A stretch of DNA of 64,000 bases from Spinacia oleracea (lineage: Eukaryota; Streptophyta; Magnoliopsida; Caryophyllales; Amaranthaceae): positions 17,570,001 to 17,634,000 of the forward strand of contig NC_079489.1 of NCBI RefSeq assembly GCF_020520425.1. Reading direction: 5' to 3'. The position numbers and the translations under genes are program-made. This document shows, one piece after another, positions 51,965 to 64,000 of the stretch (position 1 is its first letter; every line of letters starts with the position of its first letter). The notes under the pieces are model-generated. The model made no database searches. It was not told the origin of the DNA and saw only the letters and a list, made by a program, of their open reading frames with translations.

Positions 51965-54900
51965 GAAGCTTGCGGTAAGGAGATACCGAAAATAAAAGTT
52001 TTCACATGGCCTCTCCTACCCCCGAGGGGGAATTAGGGGGGATAACGTCCTCATTTGCTGCTCCTGTGCTCTTTTTCCTACGCCTCCTCCTGATGCTCTT
52101 GGTGAGAGGAAAACAAGAAATATGACCTTAAATAGTATAATTTCTGAAGAAGTTGTACTATTTTTGGCCTAAATACCCAAGAAACTGAAACCCCAGAAGA
52201 GGATGGTGAAGAAAAAGGAGAAAAGAAAAAGATGAGCGACCACTAATCACACTTGGTTGAAGCTAAGTAGATTTTAAAAAATAGTATCTTACCATGTGTA
52301 TTAGTCAAAATAGTTGTTACTATTAATGAACGAAAGGAGAAGAAAACATCATAATCTTCGAAATAAGTCACTTTTTCACAAAATTATCGATATATCGTCC
52401 ATGTCAGCAAAAAAAGTCGGTATTCTTTTTAATGAATCGACACAAAATTGCAAACTCAATTAGTGGTTTACTTTAGATAAATGACCAATTGGGTGGGTAA
52501 TTATGAGTTAATGAGTCTCTAGCTGACTCAGTTGAGGACTTATGTACAAAGACATGTCTATTTCCACGATAATTGACGACTTCTCCATTTCATCTCCAAT
52601 TAAATTGGTTGTTTTTGTTATTGAACGGGAAAAAAATTACAAATTTTTATGTGAATTTTATGAAAAGGGCGTGTTTCAAAATAAATTCTTCTAGCACTTT
52701 AGCCAAAAAAATCGGTATTAGAACCAAGGAGAGCGCCGCATAAGTCTAATTGGAGTTACTTATCATATTTAAATAAAACGCTAGTATAAAATAGAGTGAG
52801 ATCTTATTTTATGCCCGTACTTATTTAAAAGTGTTAATAAGCGAAATGACCATCATATCCTTCAACAACTTCTCTTTGTCTTAACTTGCAAACAATTTCG
52901 GCCCCAACACTCTTGCCAGTCTCACAACCATCCCCTATCAACATTCCACATCACATCCCACCATAACTCTCCTACCAAACACCTCTTCGTCTCTTCCCAA
53001 CACCAAAAAAAAAAGGGAACATTTTACATGATGACCTCATGGTTTGGAAAATTCTATTCAGTGAAAATAAAACAATGCATTCTCGATCAAAAGTGGTCAT
53101 GTAGTATTGTTTATCACACTAAGTTCCCCTTATTTGTTAGCTTTATAGCTAACACATCTACAATGTGCCATCATATGTTGAATTTGTGGCTAATTAACCT
53201 ATTTTCCTTTATATTGTCTTTCTAAATTAAACTCATCTTGCTCTTTTTTCCACGGCCTAATCTAATCACAAGTCCACAACCACTAGAGCCATTGTCTCAC
53301 GTACCACTCGCCTTCTGAACCATCAAGCACAAACTCGACGACCTCAAACTTATTCGTTTACGCCGAATCCACGATCTTCGTCGTTGGCTTCACCTCCCTA
53401 AACTTCAAATAAGATCTACTGGAAACCTTCGACAATAATATCTGAAATCCCCTTCTCTACCTCCGTCTTAAACTTTGAGAAAATGGCATCGAAATCATGT
53501 CAAAATTAAAATCGGTGTTCTTCTCTTCCTTAATCAAGCTAGATTTCATATTATACGGGATAGAAAATGAAGTTTGTGAGGAGAATTTCATAATATTGTG
53601 TATGGCCACTTAAAGAAGATATTAATGTTCAATGAGTTGTGAATATTTTGTGTCATATTAAAACGTACTCATGTTCATCACAGTAATAACAGAAATTATT
53701 ATACTAATTAAAATAAAATTTAAGCCATTATTAACAAAATTATTGTTATTAAAATTGAAATTAATACCAACTGGTTAAAGTTCACTGAACATGTGGCTTC
53801 TGATAAACTCGAGGACTGGTCATTCATTGCACGAAAGCCATGTTGAAGCCTAACAACATAGTGTTTTATGAGGAGAGAGAATTTATTATATGTGATTATG
53901 TGGTAGTTTAAAACCCTAATAAAGGCACATAATATAATAAGTTGAATGACAATGCCACTTTAAACAATAGAACTTTTTTATTTCCACTGTATAGAATTTC
54001 CTAGGAGGCCACCATGTAAAATTTCCCAAAAAATAACTATCATGCATCCTCCTTAGCTAGACACGAAGAGATAATTGTAACTTTGCGAAGGTACACACCT
54101 CTTATACGTTTTGGGCCCGTGATCTGTCCGGATAATCATTTGAAACTTATGATACAATAAAGCATTAGTGGTTCATGTAATACCCCAGATTTTTAAAAAC
54201 TCGATTAATTATGCTTAAATCGTTTTAAATCCTAAGTTCGAACTTTAATTTGATCAATGAAAATTGTATTTAACTTAAATTTTTTTAATTTTAATGATAA
54301 GATTATTTTCCAAATTTTATAATTTAATTAGGAAAGTACGTACTTTTGAATAAAATAACAACTTTTTTCGGATTCTAGCCCAATTAGAGGAATAAAATTC
54401 TGGAATTTCTTCTAACTTTATATTTACTGAAATGCCTTTATTTCACCTAAAGAAAACAAAGTCAATTTCTTCTTCTTCCTCCTTCTCCTTCACGCCCCAA
54501 TTTCCAAGGAAGTCAAAGTCTTCTTTCCAAATGTCATCACCCATTTCCATCTTGTTTGACTCAGCAATGTAAGCATTGTAAGTAGACACTAATCAATATT
54601 GAAATTTCGGACTTAGTCACCACATTCTTAATCCTTTTTTACATTTGTCAATTCAAAAACTTGAACATGAGTCGATGCATACGTCAATGAACACCCCTTC
54701 CTGCTATAAATAACTTCTTAACTAGACAACCATCCATTTCAGTTTTAATCATTAAACCATGGATTTTTCTCACCTTTTTACGAGGAAGTCTTTGTCACAA
54801 GTGACTTATGTTCATATTGGACACAAGTGAGTACCAATACAGAATTTGGAGTATCAATACAGAATAAGTTAGTACCAATACAAATTATGTGAATAACAAT

Positions 54901-56886
54901 AATAACACATATGACTTATATTGGTGGTATTTCTAAGCAATTTTGCATTTTGATACTAACATATTATGTGTTGGTACTCAAGATGATTGTATTTGGATCA
55001 CTTGAGTCACTTGAGGTTTAGAAACCCTCCCTTTTTACCCCCTTTATTTCGGTTTTAAACCCCCACCACCACTGCTTGCCTCCACCTCCGCTGCCCGCTA
55101 CCTCCTTATTCCGACACATTTCTGCTATTTCTGTGACCAATACACACGAGCACCATGTCTAAATTGTATTCCGTCGCCGAAACAGTAACTTGAACTCAAC
55201 CCATACTCCCTCTTTTCTTCCTCCTCGACATGTCGCCGCTCCAACCAGCAACCACGATCGCAACCCCCTTTTCGACGATGTGGTGATTCCATTACTCGTG
55301 GTCGGCCAGCACCACCCACACGGCTATCCGCGACCCTCCTTCCTCTTTGTTCCCTCTTCTCTATTTCACGAGACCAAAGTGGTCTTTGCAACCAATTTCC
55401 CTATTGGGATATAGTGCACCTGATTTATAAAAGTAAAAAAAATTAAATCTCTTAATTTTTGGTAAGATGCGTTACCTATGTCATATTGATTTCAGAAATA
55501 AAGTAAATATATTTTATACAATCTAATATATATATAAAATTATTGATACGTAATTTGGTGACACGTAGTGTCTTTATAATACATGTATTGACCAATTTAA
55601 AATTAATTTTATTTTAAGTAGTTGTGTTTTTTTCTTTCTATTTCGTAAGTGTTTTTTATAATCCTACAAACATAAACTTTAACAAATTCAAATTTCGCAA
55701 AGTACACTAATAATAATATTATAAAAATGATTTTTTCTATCTTTTGGAGACCGCACGTAATCAATTTCGTATTATCAATTACGTGCAAATAGAACTTTAG
55801 CACTGTTTTTCTAACATTTACCATAAATTTATATATCTCGTCTTTTACCTAATATTTTTAGGCAAATTGGTGAGAAACCACCTTTTAAAAGAGTATTTTT
55901 GTGAGGAATTGAACTGAAGCGGCCTCTAGCTAGGCATTCAGCTCACTTGATCTCACTGAATTATTAACTTGTTAATTAATACTGAACCGCACTTATTAGA
56001 CTTAACATAGAATGCATACTTGGACCAAGGGCATTATTTCCTTCAAAGCCCCCGTGTGCTTCCTTATGCTCACAGCCTAGGCGCGCGCTGGGCCTGGCCT
56101 GGCGTGACCTTGGGCTGTTTGTGAGGCGCGCCAGGCTTGCTGGACGTGGGCCTGGCTTTGCGCTGGGCCTTCGTCTAGCAAGCTCGTCCAATGCTAATTC
56201 GTACGACGCGCTTCCGATTAATTTCCCGATTCCGGAATTATTTCCGATAAAGAGCTACGTAAAAAAATTAAAAATAACCTTGCAAAATATTAAAGTTAAT
56301 ATATTTGACATTAAATTAGATGTTAATATAAATATAGATGATAAAAACAAATTGAACTATTACCTTTATAAATCTCCTTACTCCAAACCACTCCATCGAA
56401 AATCAAACACTATAATAATTAAAAAATAATCGATTTCCACGTAGATAATTAATTAGGTGCCACGTAGATATTTTAATTAATTAATTACTAATATATACAA
56501 CTCCCTCTAAAATCAAACACTCTAATAATTAATAGAATTTTATTTACATTAGAATTCTACTTGCATTAAACAGAATACATTAGAATTCTACTTGCATTAA
56601 ACAGAATACATGAATAACTAACTCGAGTTTTACCATTATTGAACTAACAATTTCATAACTCGGTTTTCCTATGAATGGCTAAGAGCAACATCAATGGAAT
56701 GTTATCTTAAGACTTTTCTCATATGCCATGTCAGCTTTTCACTAATATTTAATTAATTAAATTTTGTAAAGACTTCTCCAAACTCATCCAAATTTAGATC
56801 TTCACCCCTCAAACTCATTTAAAACATCTAAAATAAACAATATCTTAAGTTTTTAATTATTTAACTCACACATTGAGTCTTAAGTT
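51965..56886 (+). repeat. Tandem segmental duplication, copy 2 (interrupted by copia element)
   Basis: It aligns with 46804-51724 at offsets of 5161-5163. Substitutions seen: 48205 G versus 53368 T, and 48970 C versus 54133 T. Length differences: A8 versus A10 at about 47846/53006, and a one-base change in an AT run at about 50370/55535. It ends at the copia LTR that starts at 56887, so the last 240 bp of the unit should continue on the far side of that element. Confidence 0.92.
55908..56247 (-). mobile_element. Two copia LTR fragments in reverse orientation (copy 2)
   Basis: Identical to 50746-51085 at an offset of 5162, as part of the tandem duplication. Confidence 0.75.
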
Positions 56887-58271
56887 TGAAGGAAATAATG
56901 CCCTTGGTCCAAGTATGCATTCTATGTTAAGTCTAATAAATGCGGTTCAGTATTAATTAACAAGTTAATAATTCAGTGAGATCAAGTGAGCTGAATGCCT
57001 AGCTAGAGGCCGCTTCAGTTCAAGTGGAATTAATGATATTAATCCACAGCTTACTCTTGACTGAACCCGTAGGGTCACACAAATAGTACGTAAACGGATC
57101 AAGTATTTAATGGCATTAAATACTCCATCTATGAATATTCGGAACCGACGGATCTTGGTTTCAGTGGGAGCTAAGATCGTCACAGGCAAGAAATGAATAC
57201 TCCGGAAACGATGATATTGCCGGAAACGGAAATATGGATCGTATCGGAAATATGAATATTATCCAAGTCGTAGATGTTGCCGGAAACGGAAACATGGTAC
57301 GTATCGGAAAATATTATTGGAAATGGAAATATTACCAGAATCGGAAATATTGCCGGAAACGGAAATATTGTCAGAATCGGAAATATTGCCGGAATCAGAA
57401 AATAATTCCGGAAACGGAAATATTAAATATTTGTTCGAAACGGAAATTAATTCCGGAATCGGAAATATTAAATATTGTTCGTATCGGAAATAGATTCCGG
57501 AAATGGAAATTTAATCGGAAGCGTATCGTACGAATTAGCATCGGACGAGGCTTGCCGGACGAAGGCCCAGCACGAAGTCGGGGCCATCGCCCAGCAAGCG
57601 TGCGCGCCACAAGCCCAGCCAAGGCAGCGCCCAGGCCTACCGCAAGGCAGGCCCAGCGCGCGCCAAGGGCCACGGCTGCGTGGGCCGTGCTGCGCGGGCT
57701 GCTGCTCGCACGCGCATGGGCAGCCCTTGTGGCCGCCGTGTGTGTGTGAGTTTGTGCTCATGCATGATTCCTGAATCTGCAAGAGTCAGTGTATGATTAA
57801 ATGTCTATTCCTAATTGGATAAATTAATTAAATAGAATTCATGTAGGATTCTAATTCCAATTAATTCGCATCCTACTAGGATTACGATTCCTTTTCCATA
57901 ACTCTATAAATAAAGGCCTAGGGGTCATAATTTATACACAAGTTTCAAAGTATTCAAAAGTGAGTTTTTTGAGAGAAAATTCAAACACCCATCTTGCCCC
58001 AAAAGTGCCGAATTTTCTGAGTACCTTAAGGGCGATTCTAGTTGGTCAATCTTAAGGCGGATCCGGACGTGCTGTGGACTTTCTACGGAGGGACGACACT
58101 TGGAGTCCTAAAAGACTTGTTCTTGTTCGGTTCGGGCGCAGCTAGGGAAGGCACGCAACAAAGAGTATGCATCTAAACTATGCTAAATGATTATGTGTAA
58201 ATAATATGTTTCCTGGGTTAATGGTTGTTTCCGCATGATCTATGTAATGTCATATGTATCATAACCTAACA
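56887..58271 (+). repeat. 5' LTR of copia-type element (1385 bp)
   Basis: It starts TGAAGGAAATAATGCCC and ends CATAACCTAACA, directly before a Met-tRNA primer-binding site. The 5' part is also found in reverse at 50746-50882 and 55908-56044. The interior has a tandem run of CCGGAAACGGAAATATT-like units (57205-57520), then a GC-rich segment (57540-57730). TATAAATA at about 57905 is a plausible promoter TATA box of the LTR. Confidence 0.8.
57205..57520 (+). repeat. Degenerate CCGGAAACGGAAATATT tandem repeats in the LTR
   Basis: About a dozen imperfect units with a 16-20-bp period (TCGGAAATATTGCCGGAAAC and variants). They make false Lys/Arg-rich frames. Confidence 0.85.
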
Positions 58272-58272
58272 G

Positions 58273-58286
58273 TGGTATCACGAGCC
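58273..58286 (+). other. Primer-binding site for initiator Met-tRNA
   Basis: TGGTATCACGAGCC one base after the LTR end differs from the usual copia site TGGTATCAGAGCC by one inserted C. It sets the LTR boundary and the orientation of the element. Confidence 0.8.
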
Positions 58287-59029
58287 CCTTATTATTTTCA
58301 TAATCTAAATTGCATGAACATGGTTAAATATTACAAATTTGCAAGAATTAAAAGGGGTGATTAATTTTCGTAATTGTTAATTAGTTGCAAATTGCGTTTA
58401 TTTAATTATACGTACGCAGTTTTTCGGCAGTTTCTTCATTACTCATCCGAATTGAGTGATTTTTGTGTCAATTCCGCATGTAAAAGGCATTCTAAAATTT
58501 TGACAAAAATAGTATTTTTCTGCCGAACCCAGAATTCTCAAATTCGAAGCCTAACTATGACTTTTCGAAGGTTTTAGTTTTTCGAATGCAAAATTTCGTA
58601 AATTTAAGATGTTAAATTAAATATTTGCGATTCTTGTTGATAAATCTTGAATTTTTGATTGACCTATTGCATATGTTTAACAAGTTTGAATGCCTAGTCT
58701 TGTTAATTATGCAATCTAATTTGTAATTATGATTAATTTGTTGAAAATTAGAATAATTTAGAATTAATTTGATTTTCATAATTAATTGTAATTTAATTAG
58801 AAACCTATGATTAAAAACCACCATAAAAATTGTAAATTTACGATAAATTTTAAATTTTTATGACCTAGACTTGAATCCATATCAATCGGAAATCAATTGG
58901 ATAATAAATTTTCGATTTTTCGCCCTAAAATTATGAAATTAATATTATTTATTAATTTGTCATTAATTTTAAATATAAATTTTAAATTTTATGCGATTCG
59001 TTCAAATAACTTGCACGCGCGAAGCAATG

Positions 59030-59690
59030 GACGCTTCGTGTTACCCTTAAGGGGTGTTGTATAATGCGGGCATGCGACGACGAGCAAGGGAGCTCGTCGC
59101 CCGTGCGGCACGAATGCAATGAGCAAGGCCGTAGTGCACGAGCACAAGGCAGCAGCCCTGCCTTGTGTCGTGTGCCACGAGCAATGAACGTATGGGCATG
59201 GGCGAGGGGCGAGCCAAGGCAGTCGCGTGTGGGCAGCAAGCGAGCTGCGCCACAGCGCGCGCTGCCTCGCACAACAGCGCGCAGCCTCGTGCGCAGCGAG
59301 CGCAAGCTCGCGTGCCACGAGCGCTGCGCCCAGCATCACTCGCGCGCACCAGCGAGCGATCTCGCGCGCCAGCGAGCGATGCAGCGCCCCAGCGAGCGAT
59401 GGCTCGCGCGCACCAGCGAGCGATCTCGCGCGCCAGCGAGCGATGCAGCGCCCCAGCGAGCGATGGCTCGCGCGCACCAGCGAGCGATCTCGCGCACCAG
59501 CGAGCGCGGTAACGCGCGCGCGCTGCGAGCGATAGCTCGCGTGCGGTGGGCGCTGTGCGGAGGCTTGCGTATGGGACAGCAGCAGCTATGCAACGAGCGC
59601 ATGGGCTGCGCGCACATGGCCAGCAATGGCTGTGTGCGTACAGCCCATGGGCGTGCAACGCGTAGGGTGTTTGCGTTACGATTAGATCGT
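59030..59690 (+). repeat. GC-rich island with 64-bp tandem repeats in copia leader
   Basis: Nearly 660 bp of very GC-rich sequence lie between AT-rich flanks. ACCAGCGAGCGATCTCGCGC recurs at 59348, 59412 and 59476, a 64-bp period built from about 20-bp CCAGCGAGCGAT sub-units. All six frames stay open for long distances because stop codons are rare at this composition. The resulting Ala/Arg/Ser frames have no family signature and I do not call a gene. Confidence 0.8.
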
Positions 59691-60199
59691 TTTGAATGTT
59701 TAATTTGAAAATTTCAGTTCACGTAATTTTTAATTGATTTTAAAATTAATAATTTGAATTAATTTCTTGGATTTTAATTTTGAATATTATAATTATAATA
59801 AATGGCATTTATTCTAATTATTTTACTAAAATTAAAATCATAAATTAATTTAAATGTGACTGAAATTAAAATTAAATTTTTGGATTCAATTATAAATTTA
59901 TATGAGCTTTAAATTTTAATTAAATTTGTATGTTTCCGGTTAGACTAGAAATACAATTTTATGTTTAAAATTAGTAAAGCATATGAATTTATTGGTTTGA
60001 GTGGGAGTGCTTTTAGTCATAAACTCTTGATTAGGTCTACAAATCCTTAAGGTTAAAACAACTCGATTAGAATTAATAAGGACTGAATAATTGGTAGATT
60101 ATTGGTGACCTTGATTAATTGCTGCAAATGTTTACGTGATGCATAATGTGTTTTACTAACCAGCTATGTGGGCCATTCATGATAATGAATGGGTGAATG

Positions 60200-63100
60200 G
60201 TATATATTGTATATGTACTGTTTTGCAGGTTATGAAGTGACTAGTATGGCCCAAATAGGATAGAAAATATGGTCTGCGTACCATTAATTTGAATGTAATT
60301 GGTCTAAAGTACCAAAGTTATTTTTCAATTCAAATATGGTCTGCGAACCATCAAATAGTTGTAATTAGTTATAGCTTATCCTATTTGAAGAAAATGGTGC
60401 CTCCCACGGAGATTTTCAAGACGGACTTTGAAGTCAAAGCTTCAAGATGAAGTCGGGCCATACTAGATCACAAATATCTTATGCATGTTTTAAGTTATTT
60501 ATTGCTTTAAATATGTCTTAAAATGCATGAGATCAAAAGCTTGATTATGTTGCATGATTAAGGATTTTAGTTCACTTAAAATCTAACCAACATAGTAAGA
60601 GCCTTAAGTTCCAAACTTAAAAAAAATTGAGTTAAAAGGTGCCATGCCAAAATATACACTTGCTTGGATATCCTTTACATCAATCTAGTAATAGTTTTCG
60701 CTCAGCGAGGTGTTACTTATTGGTCCTAAAGGGGCAAGGTACACAAATAATTGTGAGTACATGTTAGTTTTGGTGAAACTCAACGATATAAGTAAGGAGT
60801 CCTTTTATGTCGTGGCAAATTCGATAGGTTTACCTAATAAGTTCTTAGACGTACCTATCAACCAAGAGTAGTTTCTAGACTATTAGCAAAAGGCTTTTGC
60901 TTACCTAAAATGTTTTAGAATTGAGTCGACAAACTGTGCTTAATTCTTCAATGATTTTAGGATCTTGGAATCATTTTATTCACACCTGCCGGAACAATAA
61001 AATCGAATAAAATGCTAATAACTTGTTTGAATTGCATGGTTGCTTTAATTTCAAGTTATTATTCATGATAAATGTTTAGACTTTGCATGCTTCAATGTAT
61101 GTTTTAATTATTGTTTATAATTAAATATCTTGCACTGCAATAAATCCTTTTAGAAAGGTAACAGTAAATTTCCTCGATTGGTAGTGAATCCAAGAACGAT
61201 TCACGGAAAAGAGAGAAAGTGAGCAATTTAAAATGTACGTTTCTTATATCGACTTTTATGGTTGTTTTCGAATATCAAAATCGAATGGCAAACCAATTGG
61301 TGCTTGTGAATTCAAAATACACTGTAGTTTTGAGATCATAAAGCATTGAGTTTAATACGCTCAGCTTTACCAATGGTTAACAACCTAATATCTTTGTCCA
61401 TTTAATTCTCGAATAAGTCTAGTCCCTAGACATTCGAATAGATCGATGCTTAGAGAACTTTAGAAGCTTCTGGTAAGATCATCTAGTTGAAACAAAAATA
61501 TTCAACATAAATTAAAATGGTAAAGAACCTTATTGGTGACATTGGACATGTCTAACAAAGTATAAAAGTCAACACTAAAGAATTCAATTCTTAAGACTAT
61601 AAGAAAGGGTACAAGAAATAGGAAAACGAGGAACAAATGAAAGGAATTTACGATTCCGTTTCTACCTATAAATTTATGTTTAAAGAGAAGTGACCTAGCA
61701 ATCAAACTTCCTTGGTATCATATACCGCTTGAGGTTCTTACTTCGGTAATAACTCAAATAATGGAAGCTAGGATACACTAATGACCTACAAGTGGGAAAT
61801 GAAGCATGGCAATGCTACATTAGTTGTAGGGTCATCTAGTTTGTTTTAAGTCCTTTCAAAGGCTGGAACTTAATGGCTATTTTGTTCCATAATCAGCATA
61901 CCTAAATTTCTGCTTCAAACACAGAAAGACTCACATTCAGAAGAACAAAAACAATGCTTGTTTGTTTGTTTATTTGAATGAAATGGTCAATTACTGGTTG
62001 AGTCAATATGCTTGATTAAAACAAACAACTCTTTAAAGAACTTTACTAGGTTCAAATCAAACCCTTGATTTGAGTTCCATTAAATCTTTGGCATTGTTGC
62101 TTAGACCATATCAACAAGTTAACATTCATAAGCTCTATTTTGATGGACTTTTGAAAGTTGGTTGATTTCTAGATCAACTTAAGACAAGCTAGTCTTACTT
62201 GTTGAAAGTAACAAAGAATATGAACTATTGTTAGAACGCCTAGACGATAGAGTTCAAAGCTAAAGAAAGGTTTTATGACTTTATTATTTCACATGGATTT
62301 GAGTGAATATAGGTTTATTTACTCAAATGTGATATAAGTTGAATCTGTTTGACTAGTTCAAAGATTCAGAAATATAAAATCCACTTGGCAAGAAATCATA
62401 AAGATCTAGGCTAGATCATGTTGATGATTACTTGAGACCAAATATGATCGTCAATGATTGTGTGTTCACAATCTAGGTCCATAAGATATGGCATATCTAC
62501 GTTGGAATGATCGAAGTCAATTAGTACTTGATTCGATCAATGATGAATCATAAAGACTTTTCCTATAATTTCTAAAACAAAATGCTCAACTACCACCAAA
62601 CTAAACCAAATTCGTCAAAGCTATTTCAGGATATCTTTTCAATTATATATATCTAAAGAGTTGCTAAACTCAGTGGGAGCTTAGTGTTTGTTATTCAACA
62701 AACTAAGGCCCAAGTCTAGATATATGTTTCATTGTGATTTATTCAAATGAGACACAAGGGTATTGTTTCTACCACGAATTTTTTGAGAACATAATGTTTG
62801 TTTGCTCGAAATAATGTCCTTTTGGAGATTCGTTTCCAAAATGACAAGTGGGAGAAAATAGACCTCGAAAGTTTTCGAGGCGAACAACAAACATAAAACG
62901 GACATTCCGGAGGCTTTTCGAAGCGCTTCAGAAAAATCCGAACTTATTCTTTAAGGACGTTAGAAGTGGCTTTAAAGAATAGATATCTCTTAGAAGACTT
63001 TACGAGTGCTTCAAGGAGAACAGAATATTCAAAGGACTTTCAAGTGGCTATTGATATTCTATTTGTTTGATGTTCTATACCCAAGTAGGCATAGAATTCA
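60200..63100 (+). other. copia internal region without intact coding sequence
   Basis: AT-rich sequence with a near-direct repeat of ATATGGTCTGCG(T/A)ACCAT (60268 and about 60344). No frame longer than about 70 codons and no gag zinc knuckle, protease or integrase motif could be identified. Confidence 0.5.
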
Positions 63101-63107
63101 AGTCACT

Positions 63108-63345
63108 GAAACTATGAGATTCTTCTATTAGATAGTGAAGAAACATAGAGATCAGGTCAATGAAGCTATGAGATTCTTCTATTAAATAGTGAAGAAACCT
63201 ACAACTTGCAGTCAAACTATTATCATGTAGATTAATGAGTTTGTGACTTGTAAGAAAGCTATGACGAAACCTAGATTCCCTAAAATGGTTAGAGGCCATA
63301 TATAGACTCAAATGTTTTAAATGGTTAGAGGCCATAAAACATACT
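63108..63345 (+). repeat. Short direct repeats in copia internal region
   Basis: CTATGAGATTCTTCTATTA(G/A)ATAGTGAAGAAAC occurs twice with a 56-bp period (about 63111 and 63167), and AAATGGTTAGAGGCCATA occurs at about 63282 and 63318. Confidence 0.75.
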
Positions 63346-63363
63346 CAATGTTTTGATGACAAA

Positions 63364-63690
63364 ATTGAAATTTTGTTGATTTGCAAGAATGGGTTCACAC
63401 CTATTGGTTGCAAGTTTGTTTTAAGGATAAAAACCATCAAACATGGAATTGTGTTCACACACAAAGCTAGATTAGTTGCTAAAGGTTACAAGCAAATTCA
63501 TGGTGTAAATTGTGTTGAAACCTCATGCATAATCGTAATGCTCAAGTCTATAATTCAAGCAATGATTGCATATTGGTACATATAGCAATTGGATGACAAA
63601 ACGTATTCCTCAATCAAATGTTGGAATAAACTATGTACATGGTATGTCATAGGATTTGTGGATCCAAATAAATGCTTGAAAAGGAAAGCT
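63364..63690 (+). pseudogene. Decayed copia reverse transcriptase fragment
   Basis: The frame carries PIGCKFVLRIKT, HKARLVAKGYKQIHGVN and IVMLKSI, in the order of copia reverse transcriptase (usually PIGCKWVFKIK, YKARLVAKGY, PVAMLKSI). A stop follows AYWYI, and further decayed motifs (LDDKTYSSI for MDVKTAFLN, then GFVDPNK) continue to about 63690. No functional product is possible. Confidence 0.85.
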
Positions 63691-64000
63691 AGCTTATGAA
63701 ATCTAAGTACAGATTTAAGCAAGCAATTGGGAATTAGAAATGTATTTTAGTGAAGCTAATAAGTATTTTAGTTTCATAAAATGTACATGATTCTTATAGA
63801 TATATAAGAAGTTTAGTGGGAGTACATAAAACTTAATTGGTCCTATGTGTATCACACACATATCTCTCTATTGTGAAATAACATTCAAATGCTAATGACT
63901 TAGATTTGAAATAATTCATCAGTGATGGACCATGGCGAAACTTAGTACATACTGGGTATTAAGATCTATTTACAAAAATCTTATGATATTGTTTTGGATT

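Larger units (their letters stand above)
56887..64000 (+). mobile_element. copia-type LTR retrotransposon, 5' part, degenerate, runs off window
   Basis: It consists of an LTR (56887-58271), a primer-binding site, a leader or internal region of about 5 kb without a recognisable intact gag, and a decayed copia reverse transcriptase near 63.4 kb. The 3' LTR is not in the window. It inserted into copy 2 of the tandem duplication after AAGTT. It may be a decayed autonomous copy or a large nonautonomous derivative. Confidence 0.85.

Noticed and set aside
57234..57782. Lys/Arg-rich 171-codon frame and its antisense partners
   Set aside because: They come from the CCGGAAACGGAAATATT tandem repeats of the LTR.
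58982..59708. Several long overlapping frames on both strands (up to 214 codons) in the GC-rich island
   Set aside because: They are Ala/Arg/Ser repeats produced by GC-rich tandem DNA in which stops are rare. Frames on both strands are equally open and none shows a family motif or start context.

Overview
The window looks like nuclear DNA from a flowering plant. It is AT-rich, its genes are split into many exons with GT-AG introns, and the space between and inside genes is packed with plant transposons: Stowaway-type MITEs with CTCCCTCCGT ends, L1-type LINE, copia and other LTR elements, hAT, Helitron, MULE-type and SINE copies. The protein families are ordinary land-plant housekeeping families. 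A eudicot fits best, and Amaranthaceae (spinach, beet, quinoa relatives) is a guess from general repeat style that I cannot prove here.

Three genes have nearly complete reading frames that I could rebuild exon by exon. (1) Plus strand, 4394-7642: a four-exon class III peroxidase of 342 residues, in which the distal catalytic histidine is replaced by serine. (2) Minus strand, 16813-10538 with untranslated exons up to about 17510: an 11-coding-exon delta subunit of the COPI coatomer (532 residues), diverged from the usual plant form, whose start codon is the last three bases of a 12-nt micro-exon. (3) Minus strand, 37633 to about 27634 with a 5' untranslated exon near 40330-40430: a TBC-domain Rab GTPase-activating protein with both catalytic fingers intact and two small upstream ORFs. 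A fourth gene, V-type ATPase subunit G (minus, 45790-44626), lacks a visible first exon and is broken by one extra A in a homopolymer.

Layout. 1-4390: intergenic, with a hAT remnant bearing a perfect 8-bp target duplication and a MITE. 4394-7642: peroxidase with SINE, MITE and MULE-like insertions in its introns. 7643-10537: AT-rich spacer. 10538-17510: delta-COP. 17563-20467: a hAT-type element rich in CGGGTT motifs, then a Helitron with a MITE inside. 20468-24690: a dead LINE lacking ORF1. 24735-27600: MITE, Helitron end, LINE scrap, otherwise AT-rich. 27600-40430: TBC gene. 41667-43846: a probable solo LTR with internal tandem arrays. 43853-45790: MITEs and the broken V-ATPase G gene. 46804-56886: two head-to-tail copies of a 5.16-kb segment that differ by only two substitutions. 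56887-64000: a copia-type element (LTR, primer-binding site, long leader, decayed reverse transcriptase) that runs off the window and has split the second copy.

The three main genes act in unrelated places: cell wall or apoplast, Golgi-to-ER vesicle coat, and Rab GTPase switching. There is no operon-like logic. The window is shaped mainly by layers of transposon insertion and by one very recent tandem duplication.
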